From NCBI GenBank assembly GCA_013289795.1, contig JABCZH010000011.1, positions 84,626 through 148,625 of the forward strand: a stretch of 64,000 bases of DNA, read 5' to 3'. Source of the DNA: Acidobacteriota bacterium (GTDB lineage Bacteria > Acidobacteriota > Terriglobia > Terriglobales > Acidobacteriaceae). Below the pieces are notes generated by a model, which worked only from the letters and a program-made list of their open reading frames with translations, was not told the origin of the DNA and ran no database searches. The position numbers were made by a program, and so were the translations under genes. How positions within the stretch are numbered: position 1 is the first letter of the stretch; each line of letters opens with the position of its first letter. This document shows, one piece after another, positions 18,279 to 25,786 of the stretch.

Positions 18279-18626
18279 ATGCGATCACAAATTCACTTTC
18301 CCTCCCCCAAGGGTGAAAGCATCGTGAGGAAACCGTCCGCAGAATGGAACATCTATCGCACGCGCTTCTTGATCAAAGCCAAACAACTCACTCAACCTTT
18401 CGCGTTCGTCGACGCACTCGGTCGCGAGCACAGTGGCCAGGCGGGTGACTACCTGGTCGAATCCTCCGATGGCACCCGTCGCATCGCCCAGCGCCAGATC
18501 TTCGAGGACATCTATGTTCTTATGGGCCCGGCGGCGGCCGACCCGTGGCCCCCAATCGGTCCCGTTTTGGGTGCCAAATCGCCCTTTGTGGATAACCGGG
18601 GGGCTAATGGGCATCTACGCCGTTAA
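18279..18626 (+). CDS. Small conserved hypothetical protein (PGDYLV-type)
   Basis: 115 residues from the ATG at 18279; a longer frame from 18084 runs through repeat sequence and is not preferred. The middle reads FAFVDALGREHSGQAGDYLV, then RRIAQRQIFEDIYVLM. This resembles a widespread small-protein pattern (PGDYLVRxxDGExYPVxxxIFExTY) of unknown function, often in stand-alone genes. The last 30 residues (AAADPWPPIGPVLG onward) look unstructured and may reflect a lost stop. No signal peptide or membrane segment. Function unknown. Confidence 0.6.
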   Translation: MRSQIHFPSPKGESIVRKPSAEWNIYRTRFLIKAKQLTQPFAFVDALGREHSGQAGDYLVESSDGTRRIAQRQIFEDIYVLMGPAAADPWPPIGPVLGAKSPFVDNRGANGHLRR

Positions 18627-19098
18627 TTACTTTGAGATACAATATATAGTGATTAGCTCTTGACAGCCACAACCGGCGGGAGTACTGTTTCCATCCCATA
18701 GGCAGTATTGATGGACAAAAAACAGGGGCGGAGAACGTGGCCGAGGTGACCCCGTACCGTCCCGCCAAAACAGTAAATTGGCGGTGGCCGTTCCCCGGTC
18801 TCCCCCTCGGGGAACGACAACTTTTGACAACTTTGGCTGTGCAAAACACCTCGATCCGAGGGCTCGAAGTCCTTTCGGAATCGGGAGGAGTTGGAAGGTT
18901 TCAGCCGCAGAGCGGCGAAAGAATGCAGCCCACGGCGCAAGCCGTGGGTAGAGTAACAATAATGACCCAGCCCCGGAGGGGCGAAAGAGGTTCCTGGATT
19001 TTGGGTGGCGCAGCGGTTTACCGCTGCGATCTAACAACAAACTGACCGGCTTTAGCCGCTGAGGTAATCAAACGGCGGAGCAAAGACTCCGCGGGAGA
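18627..19098. repeat. Intergenic repeat cluster before nrdJ
   Basis: No gene. 18920-18950 holds the CCCACGGCGCAAGCCGTGGG palindrome also seen at 11.45 kb. Further short inverted units follow (GCCCCGGAGGGGC near 18970, GCAGCGGTTTACCGCTGC near 19010). The upstream part (18730-18830) contains inverted GGGGAACG/CGTCCC sequence. Such clusters sit next to gene ends throughout this genome segment. The nrdJ promoter should lie in or near here. Confidence 0.6.
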
Positions 19099-22098
19099 AT
19101 GAAAGCAATGGCCGAAATCACTGAGAAGCGAGCCCCCAACGCAGTCGAGACTTCAGTCCCGGCGACCACCCCCACCTCCCGGAAGTCTCCCGGCCTAACT
19201 TTCCGCCGCCTGTTCACCAAGCTCGGCGTCTCGCCCTACGACGAGATCGAATGGGAGCTTCGTACCGCCACCATCACCGACTCCCAGGGCGGCATAATCT
19301 TCGAGCAGAAAGACGTCGAAGTCCCCAAAGACTGGTCAATGACCGCCACCAACATCGTGGCCTCAAAATACCTGCACGGAACTGTCGGCACTCCCGAGCG
19401 CGAAACCGGCGTGCGCCAACTCGTATCCCGCGTCGCCGAAACCATCCGTGACTGGGGTCTATCGCAAGGCTATTTCAAGACTCCCGAAGATGGCGCCACC
19501 TTCCATGACGAACTCGCCCACATCCTTCTTCGTCAGTACGCGGCTTTCAACTCGCCCGTCTGGTTCAACGTAGGCTGCGACCGCATCGAGCCTAACTCCG
19601 ACGCCACCAACTGGCACTGGAATCCCGCTCTCGGCCGCATCGAGTTCGGCGTCACCGGCTACAAGACGCCCCAGTGCTCCGCCTGCTTTATCAACTCAGT
19701 AAAAGACTCGCTCGACAGCATCCTTACCCTGGCCAAGACCGAAGGCATGCTCTTCAAGTGGGGATCCGGCACCGGCACCAATCTCTCCACGCTGCGCTCT
19801 TCCACCGAAGGTCTCAGCGGCGGAGGCACTGCCAGCGGTCCGCTCAGCTTCATGAAAGGTTTCGACGCCTTTGCTGGCGTCATCAAGTCCGGAGGCAAAA
19901 CTCGCCGCGCTGCGAAGATGGTCATCCTCAACATCGACCATCCTGACATCATCGACTTCATCGAGTGCAAGTCGAAAGAAGAAGCCAAGGCCCACGCTCT
20001 CGTCGCCATGGGATACGACGGTTCTCATCCCGACTCCGACGCTTACTCTTCCATCTTCTTTCAGAACGCCAACAACTCCGTGCGCGTGACCGACGACTTC
20101 ATGTACGCCGTCCTCCGCGACGCCGACTTCTCCACCCGCGCGGTAAAAGACGGCCGCCCGATGCAGACGTTCAAAGCGAAAGAACTAATGTTCCGGCTCT
20201 CCGACGCCACCTGGCGTTGCGGCGATCCCGGCATGCAATTCGATACCACGGTAAACCGCTGGCACACTTCGAAGAACACGAATCGGATCAACGCATCGAA
20301 CCCGTGCTCCGAATACATGTTCTTGGACGATTCCGCCTGCAACCTGGCCAGCCTGAATCTTCTGAAGTTCGCGCCCAACGGCACCTTCGACGTGGAAGCC
20401 TATCGCCACGCCGTCGACGTCCTGATCACCGCCCAGGAAATTATCGTTGACAACGCCGGCTATCCGACTGAAATGATCGGACGCAACTCCCACGACTATC
20501 GTCCGCTAGGTCTAGGCTACGCAAATCTCGGCGCGTTACTAATGGCCGCCGGCCTACCCTACGACTCCGACGCCGGCCGCGACTATGCCGCCTGCGTAAC
20601 CGCCATCATGTGCGGCCAGGCATATCTGCAATCGTCGCGCATAGCCGAACTATGCCCACCATTAGTTCCAGCCACCGAGCCCACGCAAAAAGGCCTGGCC
20701 GAAACCAATCTCGGATCCAACGTAATGCCCGGAGGCGCATGCCCCGGCTGGTACATAAACCGCGAACCATTCCTTGATGTCATCCGCATGCACCGCGCCT
20801 CGGTCAACAACATTAATAAGACCAACGTCCCCGCCCCACTCTTCGAAGCCTCCAAAGCCTGCTGGGACGAAGCCCTCGCCTCCGGCGAAAAACATGGCTA
20901 CCGCAACTCCCAAGTAACCGTCCTGGCCCCCACAGGAACAATAGGCTTCATGATGGATTGTGCGACAACCGGCGTTGAACCTGATCTCGCGCTTGTGAAG
21001 TTCAAGAAGCTGGTTGGTGGAGGCATGATCAAGATTGTCAATCAAACTGTGCCAACCGCGCTGTTCAAGTTGGGGTACTCGCATGATGAGGCTGACAAGA
21101 TTGTTAGCTACATTGATGCTACTGGGACCATCGAAGGGGCGCCTCATATTAAAGACGAGCATTTGGCTGTGTTCGATTGCTCGTTCAAGCCGGCTAAGGG
21201 CACTCGGTCGATTTCGTATTTGGGTCATATCAAAATGATGGCGGCGGCGCAGCCTTTTATCTCCGGCGCTATATCGAAGACGGTCAATCTGCCGGAGAAT
21301 GCTTCTGTGGAAGACATCATGGAGGCTTACATCCAGTCGTGGAAGCTGGGTGTCAAGGCGGTGGCTATCTATCGCGATGGCTGCAAGAAGTCGCAGCCGC
21401 TTAGTGCTGCTGGAACGAAGACTGCCGAGGCCTCGGGCAAACTTGCGGCGCCGGCGGTTGTCGAGCCTGACTTGGACGCGCCTCCGCGGGCGGTGCGTAA
21501 TCGGCTGCCGGAGGAGCGGGCTTCGATTACCCACAAATTCAAAGTGGGCGACCACGAGGGCTACATCACTGTCGGGCTTTATCCTGACGGCGAGCCGGGA
21601 GAACTTTTCATCACCATGGCCAAAGAAGGCTCGACGGTCAGCGGCTTGATGGACAGCTTCGCCTGCGCGGTATCCATCGCGCTGCAACACGGGGTGCCGC
21701 TGAAACTACTGTGCGAGAAATTCGCCCACACCCGCTTCGAGCCCAGCGGCTGGAGCGGCAACGGCGAGATCGGCTTTGCCAAGTCGATCATGGACTACAT
21801 CTTCCGCTGGCTCCAATTGCGCTTCCTCACCGGACAGCAGCAGTTGCTGTTCGAGAATCTGCGACTGCGGCCGTCAGCACTCAGCACTCAGCCTTCAACC
21901 ACTGGCGATTTGACCAGCTCTTCGCCAACGACCAACGACTTGCGGCCAACGACCGGCAGTGTCCACGCCGCTGACAACCTGGCCAGCCTCGTCGACCTGG
22001 GTGATGCTCCAACCTGCAGCTTCTGCGGATCGATCATGACCAGAAATGGAAGCTGCTACCGGTGCATGAGTTGCGGCAGTACGAGCGGGTGTTCGTAG
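19099..22098 (+). CDS. nrdJ: Vitamin B12-dependent ribonucleotide reductase (class II)
   Basis: 999 residues. It reduces ribonucleotides to deoxyribonucleotides using adenosylcobalamin. Recognisable parts: NSPVWFNVG near 155, YKTPQCSACFI with the first redox Cys, GSGTGTNLSTLRSS, the active-site stretch NPCSEYMFLDDSACNLASLN with thiyl Cys and Glu, and PTGTIGFMMDCATTGVEPD. After the catalytic barrel comes the usual class II C-terminal extension, ending in a Cys-rich tail (CSFCG, CYRCMSCG) that re-reduces the active site. Residues about 924-956 are encoded by a low-complexity repeat absent from typical relatives. Third-position usage changes from C-rich to G-rich near 20.95 kb. The start could also be the fourth codon. 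Confidence 0.95.
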   Translation: MKAMAEITEKRAPNAVETSVPATTPTSRKSPGLTFRRLFTKLGVSPYDEIEWELRTATITDSQGGIIFEQKDVEVPKDWSMTATNIVASKYLHGTVGTPERETGVRQLVSRVAETIRDWGLSQGYFKTPEDGATFHDELAHILLRQYAAFNSPVWFNVGCDRIEPNSDATNWHWNPALGRIEFGVTGYKTPQCSACFINSVKDSLDSILTLAKTEGMLFKWGSGTGTNLSTLRSSTEGLSGGGTASGPLSFMKGFDAFAGVIKSGGKTRRAAKMVILNIDHPDIIDFIECKSKEEAKAHALVAMGYDGSHPDSDAYSSIFFQNANNSVRVTDDFMYAVLRDADFSTRAVKDGRPMQTFKAKELMFRLSDATWRCGDPGMQFDTTVNRWHTSKNTNRINASNPCSEYMFLDDSACNLASLNLLKFAPNGTFDVEAYRHAVDVLITAQEIIVDNAGYPTEMIGRNSHDYRPLGLGYANLGALLMAAGLPYDSDAGRDYAACVTAIMCGQAYLQSSRIAELCPPLVPATEPTQKGLAETNLGSNVMPGGACPGWYINREPFLDVIRMHRASVNNINKTNVPAPLFEASKACWDEALASGEKHGYRNSQVTVLAPTGTIGFMMDCATTGVEPDLALVKFKKLVGGGMIKIVNQTVPTALFKLGYSHDEADKIVSYIDATGTIEGAPHIKDEHLAVFDCSFKPAKGTRSISYLGHIKMMAAAQPFISGAISKTVNLPENASVEDIMEAYIQSWKLGVKAVAIYRDGCKKSQPLSAAGTKTAEASGKLAAPAVVEPDLDAPPRAVRNRLPEERASITHKFKVGDHEGYITVGLYPDGEPGELFITMAKEGSTVSGLMDSFACAVSIALQHGVPLKLLCEKFAHTRFEPSGWSGNGEIGFAKSIMDYIFRWLQLRFLTGQQQLLFENLRLRPSALSTQPSTTGDLTSSSPTTNDLRPTTGSVHAADNLASLVDLGDAPTCSFCGSIMTRNGSCYRCMSCGSTSGCS
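21873..21962. repeat. Low-complexity repeat inside the nrdJ frame
   Basis: The sequence TCAGCACTCAGCACTCAG followed by CAACGACCAACGACTTGCGG-like units matches the genome's intergenic GCTGAGTGCTGA family (complement) and is read in frame as PSALSTQPSTTGDLTSSS and onward. It lies between the catalytic part and the Cys-rich tail of the reductase and adds about 30 residues of linker. Confidence 0.75.
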
Positions 22099-22108
22099 TA
22101 CGGTGTAT

Positions 22109-22189
22109 GGGGGAGCGTTGTTGAGTATGCATCATTGTACAGTATATATACCTACAATGATGCATACTCAAGCTAAACAAAGCTCCCCC
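22109..22189. promoter_or_regulatory. Palindrome 1 upstream of the AbiEi-like gene
   Basis: Perfect 19-base inverted arms (TTGAGTATGCATCATTGTA at 22121-22139 and its complement at 22153-22171) around a TATATATA centre. They are nested inside outer arms GGGGGAGC (22109-22116) and GCTCCCCC (22182-22189). It is a candidate operator for the antitoxin encoded downstream, or a terminator hairpin for nrdJ, whose stop is 11 bases before it. Confidence 0.6.
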
Positions 22190-22245
22190 AATGGCTTGAT
22201 GTCAATTTCTACATCTTTGGGGTCGAACATGGATGCAATATGCTA

Positions 22246-22273
22246 CATGGATAGGTATATATACCTATCCATG
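22246..22273. promoter_or_regulatory. Palindrome 2, 28 bases, perfect
   Basis: Perfect palindrome with half site CATGGATAGGTATA, centred on TATATATA. It shares the core GTATATATAC with palindromes 1 and 3. It is 110 bases upstream of the AbiEi-like start; candidate repressor operator. Confidence 0.6.
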
Positions 22274-22346
22274 CCGTGTGTCGACAGACAGCCAATCGGA
22301 ATGTGCTGCATAGGTTTAGGCGAGATGCAGCCAGCTATGATACGAT

Positions 22347-22376
22347 GTCTCCGTAGGTATATATACATACGGAGAC
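22347..22376. promoter_or_regulatory. Palindrome 3 overlapping the antitoxin's ribosome-binding site
   Basis: Arms GTCTCCGTA (22347-22355) and TACGGAGAC (22368-22376) flank GGTATATATACA. The right arm contains GGAG (22371-22374), 8 bases before the ATG at 22383, so protein binding here could block transcription and a hairpin in RNA could mask the ribosome site. Confidence 0.6.
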
Positions 22377-22382
22377 CATAAG

Positions 22383-23267
22383 ATGCCTGGCCCGCCTTCT
22401 CGGATGACGATTGCGAAGTCCGACATCATCCGTGTCTTCGATACGAACCCAAGGCGGGTTTATGCGTGGGAAGAGCTAGGCCGGATCCTCTCGAATCATC
22501 GAAACGAATGGCGCCTTACGCAGCGGGCCACGGTCGAAGCCTTCAGTGCTTTTCTACAGGAAAAAGGTCAACTCACTGTTGTCGAGCTAAAGTCGAAGAA
22601 TTACCGGTCAATAACCCGCTATATTTGGGGCCAAGCTTCCCCTTACGAAATAGGATTGTCCCTTAAGCCTCGCGCATACCTATCACACGGAACCGCGGTG
22701 TTCCTCCATGGCCTGAACGAGCAACTGCAGCCAGCCATAATTTACGTCAACCAGGAGCAATCTCCGAAGCCACGGCCTGTCGGTTCGTTATCACAGGAGG
22801 CGATTCGTCGCGCTTTTTCGAATCAGCAACGACAATCGAACTTTGTCCTTAGCTACGACAGGTGGCAGTTCTTGCTAATCAGCGGGAAGGACACGAGTCG
22901 CTTGGAGGTGGGGAATCTGACCGGACCGGATGGAGAAAATCTAGATGTCACGGGAATTGAGCGAACCCTGATAGACATCGCTGTTCGCCCCGCATATGCG
23001 GGGGGAGTGTATCAGGTTCTAGAGGCTTACAAATCAGCTAGAGACAGGCTTTCTGTAAACACTCTAGTCGCGACGCTTAAGAAATTGAACTATATCTACC
23101 CTTATCATCAGGCGATCGGGTTCTACTTGCAACGCGCTGGGTATGAAGAAAAGAGGTGGCATAGACTGAAAGATCTTGGGCTCAACTTCGATTTTTATCT
23201 TGCGTATGGCCTGCGCGACACGGAATACGACCCGAACTGGCGCCTATTTTATCCAAAGGGCTTTTAG
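22383..23267 (+). CDS. AbiEi-like antitoxin / transcriptional regulator (type IV TA)
   Basis: 294 residues. The N-terminal 80 residues look like a winged helix ([24 protein letters not shown], then [18 protein letters not shown]). The middle has [12 protein letters not shown] and the C-terminal core [26 protein letters not shown], the hallmark of AbiEi antitoxins. In AbiE systems this protein represses its own promoter through inverted repeats and counteracts the nucleotidyltransferase toxin without binding it. Three palindromes upstream fit that role. Oddly, the toxin gene is on the opposite strand, tail to tail, and the two coding ends overlap by 24 bases (23244-23267). Codon use lacks the strong bias of the neighbours, which suggests horizontal transfer. 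Confidence 0.85.
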   Translation: MPGPPSRMTIAKSDIIRVFDTNPRRVYAWEELGRILSNHRNEWRLTQRATVEAFSAFLQEKGQLTVVELKSKNYRSITRYIWGQASPYEIGLSLKPRAYLSHGTAVFLHGLNEQLQPAIIYVNQEQSPKPRPVGSLSQEAIRRAFSNQQRQSNFVLSYDRWQFLLISGKDTSRLEVGNLTGPDGENLDVTGIERTLIDIAVRPAYAGGVYQVLEAYKSARDRLSVNTLVATLKKLNYIYPYHQAIGFYLQRAGYEEKRWHRLKDLGLNFDFYLAYGLRDTEYDPNWRLFYPKGF

Positions 23268-24095
23268 CGCGAGAGTTTTTTCCACAACGAAATCAAAATA
23301 GTAGTCGAAGCCTTCTAGGGGTCCGGTCACGGCTGCCTCAACTGATGGCCAATCGGGCTTATGTTGCTCTTTGGACTTACCTATGCGCTCAATCAATTCA
23401 AGCGGTACATTTTTCGCCGCGAAGATGTTCCGCGCGAGTTCCACGTTTTTAGGTGACGACAGGTCCACCCCAGCTTTGGTTATCAATACGTAGATGTCAT
23501 AGAAGTCTCGTGCCCTCGCGGTCTTGTTCATGCGTTGCTCGTATTCTGGCATTTGCTGACATATTGCCCTCAGCTTTTCGACGGCGATCATCTCCGGGGT
23601 GTACACATAAACCGTGTAATCATCGAGCGCGGCTTCTACCTTCCCCTTGCAGAATTCATATTTACTGAACTCGATCCTGAATATTTTTCGCTCCAGGGGC
23701 CCAGTGACCAAAGCGTTGCGGCGGATCGCATCCATATCCCCCTGCAACTCCCGGTGTCTTGCCTCCGGGATCAGCTTAAACTCTACTATGTACCCACCCC
23801 ATTTCTTGTCGTGCCGTATCCCTTGAATAGCAGGCCGCGGTTCGAATTTTTCGTCAACTAGAACGTATCCTGCAGCCACGAAACGCTTGCGCAGACTCTG
23901 AAAGATTCGTGTTCTTGTGTCCTCAAAGTCCTCAAAGTCGCCGTCGATTGAAAGATCCACATCTATGGAGGTCCGTCCACCAAAACCATATACCAAAGCC
24001 AGGGCATTGCCGCCTTTCAGGACTAGTTGCTCCATTAGCGTGTCGTCTGAAAACATTGCAATAATGACCAATCGCCGGACGTCCTCAAGATTCAT
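23244..24095 (-). CDS. AbiEii/AbiGii-family nucleotidyltransferase toxin
   Basis: 283 residues from the ATG at 24095; the frame extends to 24275, but the extra 60 residues are unlike protein. The family's nucleotidyltransferase motif is clear: [28 protein letters not shown] (about residues 26-53; GG, then D-x-D-L). A conserved FKLIPEA strand and the C-terminal helix with [11 protein letters not shown] (about 212-222) complete the AbiEii pattern. Related toxins transfer nucleotides to RNA, stop growth and give phage abortive infection. It is convergent with its putative antitoxin instead of downstream of it. A TGCTATATT extended -10 sits so close to the ATG that the message is probably leaderless. 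Confidence 0.87.
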   Translation of the reverse strand: MNLEDVRRLVIIAMFSDDTLMEQLVLKGGNALALVYGFGGRTSIDVDLSIDGDFEDFEDTRTRIFQSLRKRFVAAGYVLVDEKFEPRPAIQGIRHDKKWGGYIVEFKLIPEARHRELQGDMDAIRRNALVTGPLERKIFRIEFSKYEFCKGKVEAALDDYTVYVYTPEMIAVEKLRAICQQMPEYEQRMNKTARARDFYDIYVLITKAGVDLSSPKNVELARNIFAAKNVPLELIERIGKSKEQHKPDWPSVEAAVTGPLEGFDYYFDFVVEKTLALKALWIK

Positions 24096-24101
24096 TCGGC
24101 G

Positions 24102-24110
24102 AATATAGCA
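24102..24110 (-). promoter_or_regulatory. Extended -10 promoter of the AbiEii-like toxin gene
   Basis: On the minus strand the sequence reads TGCTATATT, a TGn-extended -10 box, ending 6 bases before the ATG at 24095. Transcription would begin at or next to the A of the ATG, giving a leaderless message. No palindrome of the type found upstream of the antitoxin is visible here. Confidence 0.45.
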
Positions 24111-24273
24111 TGCGGCTCGAGTGGGTCGACGCGCGACGACTTGCCCGCGCACCGCGGCTGTCGCCTGCGTTGCCTCGCGATTATCGCGCAAAAGGAACGC
24201 TAGGAATTGGGGCACCCCGTGTGGTGGTGAGGGCGAGAGAAAGCCTCGCGGGGTGGTGGCTAAATAACCACGC

Positions 24274-24513
24274 ATGAAGAGAAAATCAGGATCGTCGAGT
24301 GACGCGAAAGGAGGTGGAGGACAGTTTGGCCTCTGCGTGCGGAACGAAGGGTATCCGGCTGCTTTGGAGCTGCGGAAGGTGTATCGGGTGCTGGTCGATG
24401 AGCATGCGTCGAGGCGGCGTCAGGTGCGGGTGGTGGATGAGTCGGGAGAGGATTATTTGTATCCGCGGGAGTGGTTTGTGGCGGTGGAGTTGCCGCTGGG
24501 TGCGGAGTTTTAG
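24274..24513 (+). CDS. Small conserved hypothetical protein
   Basis: 79 residues. The C-terminal two thirds read AALELRKVYRVLVDEHA, then RQVRVVDESGEDYLYPREWF and VAVELP. I recognise this as a widespread small-protein pattern of unknown function (YxVLxD...G..RVVDESGEDYLYP..F), typically 60-80 residues. No membrane or signal segment. It is divergent from the AbiEii-like toxin gene, sharing a 180-base upstream region with it, and it may mark the end of the acquired segment. The start is supported by length; no strong ribosome site is seen. Confidence 0.7.
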   Translation: MKRKSGSSSDAKGGGGQFGLCVRNEGYPAALELRKVYRVLVDEHASRRRQVRVVDESGEDYLYPREWFVAVELPLGAEF

Positions 24514-24563
24514 AGGTTCGTGGTAGTTGCACCTTATTGGCGTCTAGTCTCATTGCTTGCCTC

Positions 24564-24600
24564 CTTCTGCACGGCTGAAGCCGTGCCCTGATACGAATCC
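24564..24600. repeat. GCACGGCTGAAGCCGTGC hairpin repeat
   Basis: Perfect short inverted repeat GCACGGCTGAAGCCGTGC in the 250-base gap before the thioesterase gene. A sister unit (GCACGGCCTTGCAGCCGTGC) follows that gene at about 25241-25262, so the pair brackets it. The rest of the gap shows nothing recognisable. Confidence 0.6.
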
Positions 24601-24765
24601 AAGATCACATTCTAACGGACAAACGCGTCCACCCAGACGTTGCTCCGTAGACCTCCAGCGCGCTTCGATAGTCGAGGCCATCTGCTCACTCGTTCTCTGT
24701 TGACCCGCGCAGCTAGTAACGCTTATGGTGTCGGCATTGTGGACACATCTAATTCAAGCGCTGGC

Positions 24766-25170
24766 ATGGTGACTTACCGCGGGGCGACGTATCCGTGGGA
24801 GTGCGATCAGGTCGGGCACATGAACATTACCTGGTATGTGAGCAAGTTCGATCAGGCGAACTGGAACCTGTTTGCTGCGGTGGGAATTACGCCGTCGTAC
24901 CTGCGAGAAGGGAAGTTCGGCGTGGCCGGGGTGCAGCAAAACATTAGCTACAAGCGCGAGCTGATGGCGGGCGACGTGATTGAAGTGAGATCGCGGATTC
25001 TGGAAATCCGCGAGAAGGTGATTCGCTTTCTGCACGAGATGATGAACGCCGAAACGCAGGAGATTGCCGCGACCTGCGAAATTACTGCGGTGCATTTGGA
25101 CCGGAAGACGCGGAAGTCGTGTGCGTTTCCGGCGGCGGTGCGGAAGGCGGCTGGGGAGCGGATAGGGTGA
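24766..25170 (+). CDS. Acyl-CoA thioesterase, 4HBT hotdog fold
   Basis: 134 residues from the ATG at 24766; the frame is open further upstream but lacks protein-like sequence. The hotdog signature PWECDQVGHMNITWYV (10-25) carries the catalytic Asp and the GHMN turn of the 4-hydroxybenzoyl-CoA thioesterase family. It is followed by VAGVQQNISYKRELMAGDVIEVRSRI, the central strand region, and ATCEITAVHLDRKTRKSCAFP. It should hydrolyse acyl-CoA or a related thioester in the cytoplasm; the substrate is not predictable. It is isolated, with hairpin repeats on both sides. Confidence 0.85.
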   Translation: MVTYRGATYPWECDQVGHMNITWYVSKFDQANWNLFAAVGITPSYLREGKFGVAGVQQNISYKRELMAGDVIEVRSRILEIREKVIRFLHEMMNAETQEIAATCEITAVHLDRKTRKSCAFPAAVRKAAGERIG

Positions 25171-25786
25171 GGCCTGTGATTTTCTGAACGTCGTTTCGGG
25201 CTGCGGCGAGAGGAAGCAGATTCCTCGTCGCGGTCAAACGGCACGGCCTTGCAGCCGTGCCCTTACGATTGTTACGAATTTTACTGGCGGTCGTCAGCCG
25301 TGGCCGTCTCCTGGAGTCGTTCTCTTGGTGCTTCTCAGAGTCACCGTGTCCTGTGGCAGTGCAGGCGGCTGCGCCGGGGGCTTCGCGGCCTGCGGGTGCT
25401 GGGTTGGTTTGGGTTGACTATTGACGTGTGGCTGACTGACGGAGTGATGCTGGTAGTCATGAAAGTCCTCCGGTGGTGAGTTATCGACAGGCTGTGGAAA
25501 ACCTTTAGGCTTCCCAGGGTGCGCTCCCAAGTACTTTTGTCTTCATATATATGGAGGTGATATGCCGGAACAGGGTCAGCCCGAAAAGGAATCTTGTTCT
25601 GAAAACAGAACAAAACCGGCCGGGCTGCCGGGAGTTCGAGAAAGCGGTGTAGAAAGGTGCTCCCCCAAGATGGGGCCTTTCATTCGAGCCACCCCCTCGT
25701 GCGAGTTTGAAAGGCCCCAGTGGTTCTGCTCGGATCCCGTCCCGTAACCTTTTCTGTTGGCGACAGTTTATAAAGTTAGGTCAACG
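25171..25786. other. Intergenic stretch with hairpins and a possible 61-residue frame
   Basis: Contains the GCACGGCC/GGCCGTGC-type hairpin near 25245, a G-rich part with no recognisable gene, and an unusually perfect SD (GGAGGTGAT) directly before an ATG at 25562. That ATG opens 61 codons to 25747, containing the TTGTTCTG hairpin at 25594 (read as CSENRT). The peptide matches no family I know and is only a weak candidate. Confidence 0.4.
25594..25613. repeat. TTGTTCTG hairpin, left copy (AAAA loop)
   Basis: Stem TTGTTCTG / CAGAACAA with an AAAA loop. The mirror copy with a TTTT loop is at 27379-27398; the two bracket the triple-VOC gene in inverted orientation, and the bases beyond (CCGGCCGGGC here, GCCCGGC there) are related too. 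Confidence 0.7.

Noticed and set aside
20900..21000. Replication origin called as a feature
   Set aside because: The skew change alone is not enough: no dnaA, no DnaA-box cluster noticed, and the point lies inside a coding region. Reported as a finding.
20662..21690. 342-codon minus-strand frame opposite nrdJ
   Set aside because: Antisense shadow of an unambiguous class II reductase.
25294..25530. 78-codon Pro/Gln/His-rich minus-strand frame
   Set aside because: Composition is odd and could be a disordered peptide, but no start signal, no neighbour logic and no known pattern support it.
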